Positions 1 to 8,100 of a DNA stretch of 51,540 nt are shown in pieces; positions within the stretch are counted from its first letter, which is position 1, and each line of letters starts with the position of its first letter. The DNA comes from a virus: IMG/VR virus record IMGVR_UViG_3300009405_000321, positions 1-51,540 of that record. One strand, given 5' to 3'. Position numbers and translations under genes: made by a program. The notes under the pieces are model-generated. The model searched no databases. It was not told where the DNA came from and saw nothing but the letters and a program-made list of their open reading frames with translations.

Positions 1-36
1 GATCAAAAAGAACCCGAAAGCATGGTGGGTGGCTAA
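1..36 (+). CDS. 3' end of an upstream gene (partial)
   Basis: An open frame enters from the left edge and ends in DQKEPESMVGG followed by TAA. The last A of that stop is the A of the next gene's ATG (TAATG), the tight coupling used repeatedly in this operon, so it is probably the tail of a real gene. Only eleven residues are visible and no function can be given. Confidence 0.4.
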   Translation, partial: DQKEPESMVGG

Positions 37-476
37 TGGCTAATGGCGCTGAAACGGCGGCAGGATATTCCCGATATCTGGCAGACTGGGGTTGGATGGG
101 ATTATTCATTCTGGCCTGTGGCGTCATTGTTATTATAGTAGTGTGGTTGATCAGATATGAGCGCCCCAAACTGGCTAAGCAATTTGAAGATCGGGATGCC
201 GCTGAAAAGGAACGTCTTGAATCGGAGAAAAAAGAATTAAAGGATCTTGCGACTGATTATACGGAGCTTGTCAGGAGCTATGAAATCAAGACTGGAATTG
301 TTGCTGCAAGGCTTGTGGATGTCTATCAACAATTTGAAGGTCATACGATTGCGGCCCAAAGGGTCATTGATCAGATTGCGCAGGGGCAATACAAAATCGT
401 GATCGAGGATGAAATCCTTAAAGCCAGAGATAAGAAGGATAAGACGGTTACAAAAATATTTGATGATCCAAAATGA
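36..476 (+). CDS. single-span membrane protein, candidate holin or lysis accessory
   Basis: A protein of 146 residues with one strongly hydrophobic segment at about residues 20-40 (GLFILACGVIVIIVVWLI) followed by a charged, heptad-like stretch (about 45-85) and a soluble C-terminus. Short N-terminus, single span and basic flank (RYERPK) suggest an inner-membrane protein with its C-terminus in the cytoplasm. It lies directly upstream of the endolysin (6-nt gap), which is the usual place for a holin or other lysis partner. No family signature is recognised, so the lysis role rests on position and topology. Confidence 0.6.
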   Translation: MANGAETAAGYSRYLADWGWMGLFILACGVIVIIVVWLIRYERPKLAKQFEDRDAAEKERLESEKKELKDLATDYTELVRSYEIKTGIVAARLVDVYQQFEGHTIAAQRVIDQIAQGQYKIVIEDEILKARDKKDKTVTKIFDDPK

Positions 477-482
477 AATGCG

Positions 483-1121
483 ATGTTTGTAAAAAAGATA
501 CTCATATTGTTCATATTGATGATTCTCATCGGAAGTGTTGTCCCGGATGCTATCTCAAAAGGGACGATGAATCATCCAAAAATAATAACAAAGGAATTGA
601 TCATGGCCGATTACGAAAAAGCAATAAGGATCGTACTAAAACATGAGGGCGGATATACCGAGGATCATGCCGGGGCTACAAATTTTGGAGTGACTTTGAG
701 ATCCCTGGATATCGATATCGATCTCGATGGCGATATCGATGCTGACGACATCCGAGCAATGGACATCGATGATGCGATTGCCTTTTATAAACGTCGGTGG
801 TGGGATCAATACGGATATCAGCGGATCAGCGATGACGATGTCGCGACTAAAGTCTTTGATCTGGCAATCAATATGGGAGCCAGGCAAGCCGCTAAGCTTG
901 TGCAAAGAGCATTACGTGCTTGTGGTAAGAAGGATATCAAAGACGATGGAGTCCTCGGACCGATATCTTATCAGGCAATTGAGTCGATTCCATCCGATAG
1001 GCTTGTTGCCTGTATTCGATCTGAGGCGGCAGGATTTTATCGGAGATTGGTAGTCAATAAACCAAAATATAAGAAGTTTTTGGAAGGCTGGTTGAATAGG
1101 GCTTACAACGGAGAAGCTTAA
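483..1121 (+). CDS. endolysin, GH108-type muramidase with N-terminal export segment
   Basis: Probably cleaves peptidoglycan at lysis. The core KHEGGY...TNFGVT (about residues 53-71) matches the glycoside hydrolase family 108 entry motif, with E55 as the likely catalytic acid. RRWW...DVATKVFDLAINMG and a C-terminal peptidoglycan-binding_3-like half complete the fold. Residues 1-25 are a basic-then-hydrophobic segment resembling a signal or signal-arrest-release anchor. An acidic stretch at 76-89 fits an EF-hand loop (D78, D80, D82, G83, I85, D89). The ATG at 483 has a poor ribosome site; an in-frame ATG at 603 has a good one and matches where family members usually begin, so two forms are possible. 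Confidence 0.87.
   Translation: MFVKKILILFILMILIGSVVPDAISKGTMNHPKIITKELIMADYEKAIRIVLKHEGGYTEDHAGATNFGVTLRSLDIDIDLDGDIDADDIRAMDIDDAIAFYKRRWWDQYGYQRISDDDVATKVFDLAINMGARQAAKLVQRALRACGKKDIKDDGVLGPISYQAIESIPSDRLVACIRSEAAGFYRRLVVNKPKYKKFLEGWLNRAYNGEA
590..605 (+). promoter_or_regulatory. internal ribosome binding site and alternative endolysin start
   Basis: AAAGGA at 590-595 sits seven bases before an in-frame ATG at 603. Starting here gives MADYEKAIRIVLKHEGG, the usual GH108 beginning, without the hydrophobic extension. The upstream start at 483 has no comparable Shine-Dalgarno match. Either the long form is made by coupling to the previous gene, or both forms are made. Confidence 0.5.
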
Positions 1122-1122
1122 T

Positions 1123-2733
1123 ATGGGGCTGATTCAATGGATCAAGGATTCTTGGAGTGGCGGTAAAAAGGATAGTCGAACGGCATCCATAATTACAACG
1201 CCTGGATCTGGCGGGGTGATCTGGACTCCCCGAGGATATGATAATTTTGCGAGGGAGACATATCTTAAAAATGTAACCGCGTTTAGATCGATCAGTGAGA
1301 TCGCCATGGCTACGGCATCTGTCCCGTGGAGTGTCTTTGAGCATTTACCGAGCGGCGGGCGGGCAATTGTCCCAGATGATCCGATGAATGATGTCTTAAA
1401 GCGGCCGAATCCGAATGAGTCGCTGACAGCGATCATTCTCAAAGCGACGGCATATCTTGTTATGTCGGGAAATAGTTTTTTAGAAAGGATCAAACCGGAT
1501 ACAGGTCCGAATAAGGATGTGATCAAAGAACTCTATGCCCTGCGTCCTGATCGATTTAAACAAAAAGTCAATCCGACATCGGGGCAATTGGAAAAATATG
1601 TTTATACTGTTCAGGGAAGATCTACTGAATGGGATGTCGATCCCATAACTCAGCAGGCAGATGTTCTTCATCTGAAATCCTTTCATCCTCTCGATGATTG
1701 GTGGGGAGCGGCTCCGACCGAGTCCACTGCAAGGGAAATCGATACGAGTAATTCGGCGACCCAGTGGAATAAGGCGCTCCTTGATAATCAGGGGAGACCA
1801 GGGATGATATTCACTTTGATCGGGGCTGTCGGAGAAGAGGCCTTTGATCAATTGGAAGAGCGGATGCAACAGCGGACAGGGGCGGAGCATGTAGGAAAAG
1901 ATCTGATTATAACCGGCGAGCGTGGCACTAAGGCGGAGCCGTATGGATGGTCGCCCACCGACATGGATTTCTCCGAGGGCGATTTAAGATTGATGCGTAA
2001 GATCGCCATGGGTTATGGAGTTCCCCCGATGCTTTTGGGAATTCCTGGGGAGGCGACCTTTGCTAATTATAAAGAGGCGCGGGAAGCCTTTTATGAAACG
2101 ATCATCTTTTTTTATTTGAATTATATTCGAGGAGAATTAAACAATTGGGTATATGACAAGGATAGTAAGTTATTTCTTGATTACATTCTGGATGACATCC
2201 CAGCGCTTGCTGCCAAAAGAAATCTGCTTTGGAAACGATCGCAGGAAAGCGAGTTTCTGACAATCAATGAGAAGCGGGAGATAGTCGGCTTTGATCAGGT
2301 AGATGGCGGGGATGTCATCCTTGTACAATCAAGCATGATTCCGTTAGGAGCCGGATCTGATATCGATGATCAGATTGACGAGGAAGAAGAGGAGGACGAG
2401 GAAAAGCTGATACAGGATCTGATCGATCAGGGATATGAGGAGGACGAGATCGATCAGATACTTGGTTATTTTGATCCGGAAGAAAAGGGAGTTGATCCGA
2501 CCGATTTGAAACCATTTCCAAATGAGTTTTCTTGTCGATTAAATTCGCCGGAGAAATACGATAAGTTTGCGCGCGTTAATTGTTTTCAGCGGTCTGGTAA
2601 AAAATGCATTGATTATATCTTTGGAATCAAAGGGACTAAGTCTGAAGTTCAGGCATTGCGATATAAGAAAAAGATTTGGAGCAAATCAGCGGCAAAAACT
2701 CATTGCAAAGATCATGGAGGATCTTTTGAATAG
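1123..2733 (+). CDS. portal protein, HK97 family, with extra C-terminal domain
   Basis: Forms the dodecameric DNA-entry ring at one capsid vertex. Typical Phage_portal landmarks are visible: ELYALRPDRFK, VLHLKSFHPLDDWWGAAPTE, ALLDNQGRPGMIF, and a GYGVPPMLLGIPGEATFANY stretch. At 536 residues it is longer than the usual 400-450. After about residue 405 comes a very acidic linker (DEEEEEDEE) and then a C-terminal module beginning near FPNEFSCRLNSPEKY, a small domain also seen as an appendage on other phage head proteins. Good ribosome site (GGAGAAGC) upstream. It precedes the MuF-type gene and prohead protease, the usual head-gene order. Confidence 0.93.
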   Translation: MGLIQWIKDSWSGGKKDSRTASIITTPGSGGVIWTPRGYDNFARETYLKNVTAFRSISEIAMATASVPWSVFEHLPSGGRAIVPDDPMNDVLKRPNPNESLTAIILKATAYLVMSGNSFLERIKPDTGPNKDVIKELYALRPDRFKQKVNPTSGQLEKYVYTVQGRSTEWDVDPITQQADVLHLKSFHPLDDWWGAAPTESTAREIDTSNSATQWNKALLDNQGRPGMIFTLIGAVGEEAFDQLEERMQQRTGAEHVGKDLIITGERGTKAEPYGWSPTDMDFSEGDLRLMRKIAMGYGVPPMLLGIPGEATFANYKEAREAFYETIIFFYLNYIRGELNNWVYDKDSKLFLDYILDDIPALAAKRNLLWKRSQESEFLTINEKREIVGFDQVDGGDVILVQSSMIPLGAGSDIDDQIDEEEEEDEEKLIQDLIDQGYEEDEIDQILGYFDPEEKGVDPTDLKPFPNEFSCRLNSPEKYDKFARVNCFQRSGKKCIDYIFGIKGTKSEVQALRYKKKIWSKSAAKTHCKDHGGSFE

Positions 2734-2764
2734 AAGTCGAAAATGCGTTTGAGGCGGCGAGTGG

Positions 2765-4291
2765 ATGATCAACATTACCAACACAAGGGCAAAGCGATTA
2801 TGGCAACAGGAGTTTGAAAGACAAATGGTTGTTTTGGAAAATATCTTTGCCAGAGAACTGAGACCGGTCCTTGGTCGACAATATATGAATGCGGCAACTC
2901 TTGTTCAGCAAGGGGTGCTCGATGCGGTGGATCATTCTGTCGATCTGGAGAGGGCTCGCTTAGCGAAGATATTTGGGCGACATTATAAACGGGTAGCCAC
3001 TACGTTTGGAAATAAGACTTATTCGATTATGGAGGATGTCAAGAGCCTTGTCGCCTATGAATCCAAGGGTCCGAAAGATGAGTTTTGGAAGTCCATAAAT
3101 GCATGGACTTCATCCCAGACTGCGCAAAAGGTCAGGCGCGTCCAAAAGACGACTAAAGAGAATATCGCCAGGGTGATTCAAAAAGGGATGGGCGAAGGGG
3201 AGGATCATCGGGGCATCGCCAAAAGAGTCAGGAAACAGAGCAAGGCGGTCAATCCCCATAGGGCCAGGACGATTGCCTTGACGGAAACTCATTCTGCCGC
3301 GGTTAAAAGCATGGATACTGCGATTGCCAGCACTCGGATTGAAATGGAAAGGGAATGGGTATCCGCAAAAGATGATCGGACAAGATCCAGAGCGAGAAAG
3401 GATAAATTTGAACATTATCTAAAGTTTCCTGCGGGACCCGATGGAGAGAAGACATCTCAAGATGGTCAATTCATCAAGACAGGACAGGCACTTTCATTCC
3501 CTGGCGATCCTAAAGGATCTGCGGGAAATGTTGTGCGCTGCCGTTGCGTGTTGCTCTACCATACGGTCAAGCGAACAGATAAATTAAAGCCACATGTTCC
3601 GACAATCGATTTAACAGATCCATCCGAATGGATTCAGGTTAAGAATCTCAAAGATGGACAAAAGCAAATGAAACAGCGATTTAAAATACATAAAACAACT
3701 TTTAAGGGATATAGAAAAGAAAAAAGTTCGATTGATGGAATGAACAAGATCGGCCGGCATATTGCGGATACTGTCAAGCGTAATCCTGGATTTGGAGAGA
3801 TAATAAGAAAATCTCGAAAACTGGATTCTCTTACGATTTTTAATGAGAAAAATTTGGAAAGACTGGCGGGCAAACCGATGGGCGCATGGGGAAGATATTG
3901 GGGAGGGGTTGCTCAGCCTGGGCGAATTGAGTTGGCGGGCCACCATCATAGCGTTAGTTTGCTTTCATCTCGGGCGACAGGCAATAGTCTTTTGGGGGGT
4001 CACTCAACTTCATCTGCGTTTAATGATCCGTTAGTATCATTAATGCATGAGTTAGCTCATCATTATAGAACGTCCGGGAAGCCAATATCAAGAAAAGCCT
4101 GGGATGTTTTTTTTAATAAGAAAGGGGCTTCCTGGTTTCGAAAAAATGTGACTAAATATTCTGGGACAAGTTCTTCGGAGGCCTTTTCTGAGGTTATGGC
4201 TTCTTTATTATCTCCGAATTATGGACAACCTGGAAATCGACTTCCAAAGGAACTCGAAAGATTATTAGTTGATAAACTAAAAGGAAAATAA
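2765..4291 (+). CDS. MuF-type head protein fused to a C-terminal HExxH metallopeptidase-like domain
   Basis: The N-terminal 270 residues are a phage Mu gpF-like minor head protein, with the conserved block TIALTETHSAA...EWVSAKDDRTR and a GNVVRCRCVLLY ending. After a linker, residues about 330-508 form a separate domain. It contains HELAHHY at 428-434, an HExxH zinc-binding motif, and downstream glutamates E472 and E476 in SSSEAFSEVMASLL that could be the third ligand (zincin pattern). MuF proteins with enzymatic C-terminal domains are known as polymorphic phage-borne toxins; the peptidase role is inferred from the motif alone. It lies between portal and protease, so it is probably packaged in the head. 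Confidence 0.85.
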   Translation: MINITNTRAKRLWQQEFERQMVVLENIFARELRPVLGRQYMNAATLVQQGVLDAVDHSVDLERARLAKIFGRHYKRVATTFGNKTYSIMEDVKSLVAYESKGPKDEFWKSINAWTSSQTAQKVRRVQKTTKENIARVIQKGMGEGEDHRGIAKRVRKQSKAVNPHRARTIALTETHSAAVKSMDTAIASTRIEMEREWVSAKDDRTRSRARKDKFEHYLKFPAGPDGEKTSQDGQFIKTGQALSFPGDPKGSAGNVVRCRCVLLYHTVKRTDKLKPHVPTIDLTDPSEWIQVKNLKDGQKQMKQRFKIHKTTFKGYRKEKSSIDGMNKIGRHIADTVKRNPGFGEIIRKSRKLDSLTIFNEKNLERLAGKPMGAWGRYWGGVAQPGRIELAGHHHSVSLLSSRATGNSLLGGHSTSSAFNDPLVSLMHELAHHYRTSGKPISRKAWDVFFNKKGASWFRKNVTKYSGTSSSEAFSEVMASLLSPNYGQPGNRLPKELERLLVDKLKGK

Positions 4292-4292
4292 A

Positions 4293-4493
4293 ATGCTCGC
4301 AGAACCCGGATGTTTTCAGAGAAAATGCAAGCACTATATCGGGATATCCCAACCCGATGGAACCGAATTATCAGAGCGAAATGTTTGCAAGGCGTTTCCC
4401 GAAATGATCCCTGACGAAATTGCTTATGGGGACAATCTCCATTTAAAGCCTTTGTCGGATCAGGGTAATGATATCGTTTTTGAAAAAGAATAA
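4293..4493 (+). CDS. small cysteine-containing head-module protein
   Basis: A protein of 66 residues with C7, C12 and C32 and the signature CKHY...NVCKAFPEMIPDEIAYGDNLH. Small proteins of this type recur in phage and prophage genomes; their role is not known to me. Strong AAAAGGAA ribosome site, one base after the MuF gene. The cysteines and the conserved histidines could bind a metal, but that is only a guess. Confidence 0.75.
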   Translation: MLAEPGCFQRKCKHYIGISQPDGTELSERNVCKAFPEMIPDEIAYGDNLHLKPLSDQGNDIVFEKE

Positions 4494-4513
4494 ATAGGAA
4501 GGAGGATAGGATC

Positions 4514-5263
4514 ATGGCAATAAAAGAACCGTATTTGGATATTCCATTTGAGGTCAAGGCCGAGGATATCAAAAAGGATGGAACATTCAAGGGCTGGGGA
4601 TCGCTATTTAATCGCTCCCCGGATGCTCATCGAGACCTTGTCAGCCGAGGGGCTTTTACCGAGACCTTGGCAAAGGGCGGTCGCAATCGTACGGGGGTTG
4701 CCATGCTCTGGCAACATCGATCTGATAAGATCCCAGGCGTCTGGAAATCGCTGATGGAGAATAAAAAGGGATTGGCGGCTGAGGGGAAATTGGCTCTTGC
4801 GACTCAATTGGGAAATGATGTTTATGAGATCATGAAACTGGGCGCAGAGCTGGGGACTTTTAAACTGGGATTATCAATCGGATATGACGCCCTTGAATTT
4901 GAGGTGGATAAAAAGAAAAAGATTCGTGATCTGAAAAAGGTCGATCTGTGGGAGCTGAGCATTGTCACTTTTCCGGCAAAACTTGGAGCCACAGTCACGA
5001 CCGTGAAACAGATAAAGGGAGCAAAGACCGAGCGAGAACTGGAGAGGATTCTACGGGAGGTGGAAGGTCTATCAGAATGCTCGGCAAAGCTCCTTGTCAA
5101 GATGTGCAAGCCATCCCTGCGGGAGGCTGGGAGGGACGATGCGCTGTTACATGATGATGTGTTATCCGGCATATTGGATGGGCTCAAGGAGACCAATCAG
5201 GATCTTGAGGCCTTTCAAAAGAATAATCAGATAGCATCATCGATCAAAGGTATTTTAACTTAA
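4514..5263 (+). CDS. prohead maturation protease (HK97-like serine protease)
   Basis: Cleaves the scaffold/delta domain during capsid maturation. The sequence has the caudoviral prohead protease pattern: a start GTFKGWGSLFNRSPDAHRD, then catalytic-type histidine H68 in MLWQH and serine S121 in LGLSIGY, followed by DLWELSIVTFPA. Length 249 fits, with a C-terminal tail of helices (residues about 170-249) that may be a scaffold-like extension. Strong GGAAGGAGG site before the ATG. It lies directly upstream of the capsid gene. Confidence 0.93.
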   Translation: MAIKEPYLDIPFEVKAEDIKKDGTFKGWGSLFNRSPDAHRDLVSRGAFTETLAKGGRNRTGVAMLWQHRSDKIPGVWKSLMENKKGLAAEGKLALATQLGNDVYEIMKLGAELGTFKLGLSIGYDALEFEVDKKKKIRDLKKVDLWELSIVTFPAKLGATVTTVKQIKGAKTERELERILREVEGLSECSAKLLVKMCKPSLREAGRDDALLHDDVLSGILDGLKETNQDLEAFQKNNQIASSIKGILT

Positions 5264-5292
5264 CTTGGATTATTAAAAAGGAGGTTGTAATC

Positions 5293-6720
5293 ATGGCAGA
5301 TGAAAATACCCAGACTCCCGAGCCTAAAGTTGTAAAGCAGGTTAAGGAAGAGATCGCCGCATTTGGCGAAAATATCAAAGGCAATTACGATGAGCTTCGC
5401 AAAGCCCATGAGGCATTGAAGCTGGTGGTCGATCAGACCGAAGGGAAATTTGATACCCTGGTCGAAGGTAAGATCGTCAAGCTGGGCGAAGACATCACAA
5501 CGCGGCAGGCTGATCTGGATGCCAAAATGGCGATCAGGGCTGAAGAGGAAAAGAAGCTCACCGAGCGGATGGACTCGATCGAGGTCGCCCTGAAAAGGAC
5601 CCCGAATGCTGTCAGCGTAAAGCAGATCGAGGAAGCGGCAAAGATGGAGTCCGAGGCGGCGATGTTTGCGATCAATGCCGCAGTCGTATCCGGTCAAAAG
5701 CAGGTCACTTGGGAACATGCCAAAAAGCTGACCGAGTCTTTTAATATCGATGAGTATAAAGCCTATACATCGGCGTTCACTGATTTTCTGCGGACAAATT
5801 CCAATACGTGGAATTCCAGGGCCGATCAGATCAAGGCCCTTTCGATCGGGATCGATCCCGATGGCGGATATACCGTTACCCCCGTTATGAGCAATCGGAT
5901 TGTTACCCGATTATTTGAAGCCGATCCGATCCGTCAGCTGGCATCTGTTGAAACCATTTCCACGGATGCTATCGAATGGCTGGTTGATTATGGCGAAGCT
6001 GGCTGGGGCTGGGAGGCCGAGACCGTTGCCGGGGATGAGACCGATACTCCTCAGCTCTTCAAAAAGAGAATCCCCGTCCATATCATGTATGCCAAGCCAC
6101 GCGCGAGTCAGAGTCTTTTGGAAGACTCGGCGATCAATATCGAAAATTGGCTGGCCGATAAAGTCTCCAATCGTTTTATGAGAGGAGAGGGCGCCGCATT
6201 TGTTGGGGGTGACGGAGTTGGAAAACCCAGGGGTTTCTTGACCTATGATGGTTACGATACTGCTGGAACAGATCAGTGGGGCCGGATTGAGCAACAGAAT
6301 ATGGGAGCTGCTGCCGCAGTGACAGCGGATGGATTCATCGATGTCATGTATCGATTGATCGAGCAGTATCTGCAACGAGCGTCCTGGCTGATGAATCGAT
6401 TGACTGTTGCGGCAACAATGCAACTCAAAGATGGCCAGGGAAATTATATCTGGAAGCCCGGCCTGACGGAAGAGCGCAACAGCACGATCCTTGGCTTGGA
6501 TGTCAGGATGTCTACCACGATGCCGGTAGTTGCGGCAGGGGCTCTGTCTGTGGCAATCGCAGATTGGACAGAGGCCTATATGGTAGTTGATCGTTTGGGG
6601 ATCACGATTCAGAGAGATCCTTTCACCCAAAAACCCATGATCGAGTTTTATACTCGTAAACGGGTCGGCGGGGATGTCATTAATTTCCAGGCGATCAAAA
6701 TTGGCGTGATTGCGGCATAA
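5293..6720 (+). CDS. major capsid protein, HK97 fold
   Basis: A Phage_capsid-type protein of 475 residues. Residues 1-120 are charged and coiled-coil-like (the delta/scaffold domain expected to be removed by the preceding protease). The mature part begins about 140 and holds family landmarks: ALSIGIDPDGGYTVTP, a WEAET segment, the E-loop-like region, LTVAATMQLKDGQGNYIW and a C-terminal VVDRLGITIQRDPF...INFQAIKIG. Strong AAAAAGGAGG ribosome site. Highly confident from order and motifs. Confidence 0.95.
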   Translation: MADENTQTPEPKVVKQVKEEIAAFGENIKGNYDELRKAHEALKLVVDQTEGKFDTLVEGKIVKLGEDITTRQADLDAKMAIRAEEEKKLTERMDSIEVALKRTPNAVSVKQIEEAAKMESEAAMFAINAAVVSGQKQVTWEHAKKLTESFNIDEYKAYTSAFTDFLRTNSNTWNSRADQIKALSIGIDPDGGYTVTPVMSNRIVTRLFEADPIRQLASVETISTDAIEWLVDYGEAGWGWEAETVAGDETDTPQLFKKRIPVHIMYAKPRASQSLLEDSAINIENWLADKVSNRFMRGEGAAFVGGDGVGKPRGFLTYDGYDTAGTDQWGRIEQQNMGAAAAVTADGFIDVMYRLIEQYLQRASWLMNRLTVAATMQLKDGQGNYIWKPGLTEERNSTILGLDVRMSTTMPVVAAGALSVAIADWTEAYMVVDRLGITIQRDPFTQKPMIEFYTRKRVGGDVINFQAIKIGVIAA

Positions 6721-6788
6721 GAGATCCGATTGGATCGAAAATGATCGCTTAATAAAAACCAAATATCCTATTAAAAGGAGGAATAGTT

Positions 6789-7397
6789 ATGGCAAGTGTA
6801 AGAGATGGATATTCAAACAAACGATTTTTCGAGGTGCTTGCGCCGCAGTCTTATAGCACAGGCTCGGTGACTGGAGCGACAGTCGACAGGCAGGGGTATG
6901 AAACCCTGACCTTTGTTGTCAATATGGGAGAGATTTCGGGGGTTGCATCTGCATTGGTTTCCGTTGATTCTTGCGGCTGGGTCAGGATGCAACATGGCAC
7001 CAGTAATGCGGCAGGGACTGTGGTTTGGTCGAATTGTTCTGCCGAGCAGATCCTTGTTGATCTCAGACTGGGAGATAGCGATACTGTCCTCGGGTCTGCC
7101 GACGGATCTGATACCGATGGCTGGGGAAGCGCTTCCATGGGGGTTTTGGCAGTCAGCAATGCCGGCTCCGGTATTAACAATGGCACTTTTCTCTGCCTTG
7201 GTGGAGTCAGCGCGGATCACCAGAGTTATTGGGAATCGAAATGTCATCCTGCCGGATATGTCGGAGATCATCGCTGGGTCCGCTTGGTATTATCTGTAAG
7301 CGATAATGGGGATGCCAGTGCCCTTGGTATTTGCGCAATCGCGATCCTTGAGAAAGCGGCAGATTGGCCGGTTAATACTGTCCGGCTCACTGGATAA
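6789..7397 (+). CDS. putative capsid-associated (decoration-like) protein
   Basis: A protein of 202 residues placed immediately after the capsid gene and preceded by a strong AAAAGGAGG site. It is rich in glycine, serine and beta-branched residues, with YETLTFVVNMG near residue 38 and HRWVRLVLSVS near 160, a pattern I associate with small virion proteins encoded next to the capsid gene. No catalytic motif. The decoration role is inferred from position and composition. Confidence 0.7.
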   Translation: MASVRDGYSNKRFFEVLAPQSYSTGSVTGATVDRQGYETLTFVVNMGEISGVASALVSVDSCGWVRMQHGTSNAAGTVVWSNCSAEQILVDLRLGDSDTVLGSADGSDTDGWGSASMGVLAVSNAGSGINNGTFLCLGGVSADHQSYWESKCHPAGYVGDHRWVRLVLSVSDNGDASALGICAIAILEKAADWPVNTVRLTG

Positions 7398-7428
7398 TTG
7401 ATCCGCAGTTTGATCAGGATATAAATGC

Positions 7429-7465
7429 TTAAGCCGTCAGGGGAAATCAACCCCTGACGGCTTAA
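7429..7465 (+). promoter_or_regulatory. perfect 15-bp RNA hairpin abutting a ribosome binding site
   Basis: TTAAGCCGTCAGGGG (7429-7443) pairs perfectly with CCCCTGACGGCTTAA (7451-7465) around the 7-nt loop AAATCAA. AGGAGG begins immediately after the stem (7466) and the next gene starts at 7481. There is no U-tract on either strand, so it does not look like an intrinsic terminator; control of translation, mRNA processing or stability of the following gene pair is more likely. Confidence 0.85.
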
Positions 7466-7480
7466 AGGAGGAAATGCATT

Positions 7481-8083
7481 ATGGCACAGGACGAAACTTA
7501 TAACACAACTACATATCATGAGCGGGGCGGGGATCGATATGTTGCCGGAAGCGGTGGAGCATTTGCCGTGGAATCCATTGGCTCATTGGCCGTTTACTCC
7601 GGTGCGCAGATGACCGTCGAGAGCGGAACAAATCTGGAATTGGCCGGGGCCGATCTGGCCGGTCTTGATATGCGAAAGTTACTTATCAGCGAATGGGGTG
7701 GCCCGGAGCTTATTGAAACGGGTGGAGTACTGGCGACTGAATCCGTTCTCCCTGTTTCAAATCTACCAGCGAATGTCAGGATCGTAACGATCCTCGCCGC
7801 TGTATCGGCTTCAAAGGCATCTTTCTGGCTGACATCTGTTTCCGCCGGTCGAGAGGTCTTGCTCCGATTGGTCGGGGATGTATCGGGAACCTTTACCGCT
7901 GACAATACATCATGCGCTATCATCACATCGGGATGTATCATTCTGGGCTCTCTGGGCGGTGCTATTGCCAGTTTTACGATGCACACATCTGCGGCCAGTG
8001 ATTGCGGAGTCTTGTTGAGAGCCGTCCTTGATAATACCTGGGCAATTGTTGCTGAGTATGGCAACAATTTGGTCGAGTCATAA
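7481..8083 (+). CDS. putative head fibre/decoration protein, copy 1 of a tandem pair
   Basis: A protein of 200 residues with an N-terminal repetitive beta pattern (GGAFAVESIGSLAVYSGAQM, then TVESGTNLELAG) of the kind found in phage head-fibre and decoration proteins, followed by a globular part ending SAASDCGVLLRAVLDNTWAI. It is clearly homologous along its whole length to the next gene. Strong AAAGGAGG site just after the hairpin. Function is inferred from repeats and from lying in the capsid neighbourhood. Confidence 0.72.
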   Translation: MAQDETYNTTTYHERGGDRYVAGSGGAFAVESIGSLAVYSGAQMTVESGTNLELAGADLAGLDMRKLLISEWGGPELIETGGVLATESVLPVSNLPANVRIVTILAAVSASKASFWLTSVSAGREVLLRLVGDVSGTFTADNTSCAIITSGCIILGSLGGAIASFTMHTSAASDCGVLLRAVLDNTWAIVAEYGNNLVES

Positions 8084-8100
8084 AAAGGAGGTGTTGTATC

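Noticed and set aside
3611-3949. Minus-strand frame antisense to the MuF C-terminal domain as an immunity gene
   Set aside because: No ribosome site or protein-like pattern; the plus-strand domain is clear.
5911-6762. Long minus-strand reading frame (283 codons) inside the capsid gene
   Set aside because: It is the antisense of the well-supported capsid gene, lacks protein-family features and has no ribosome site.
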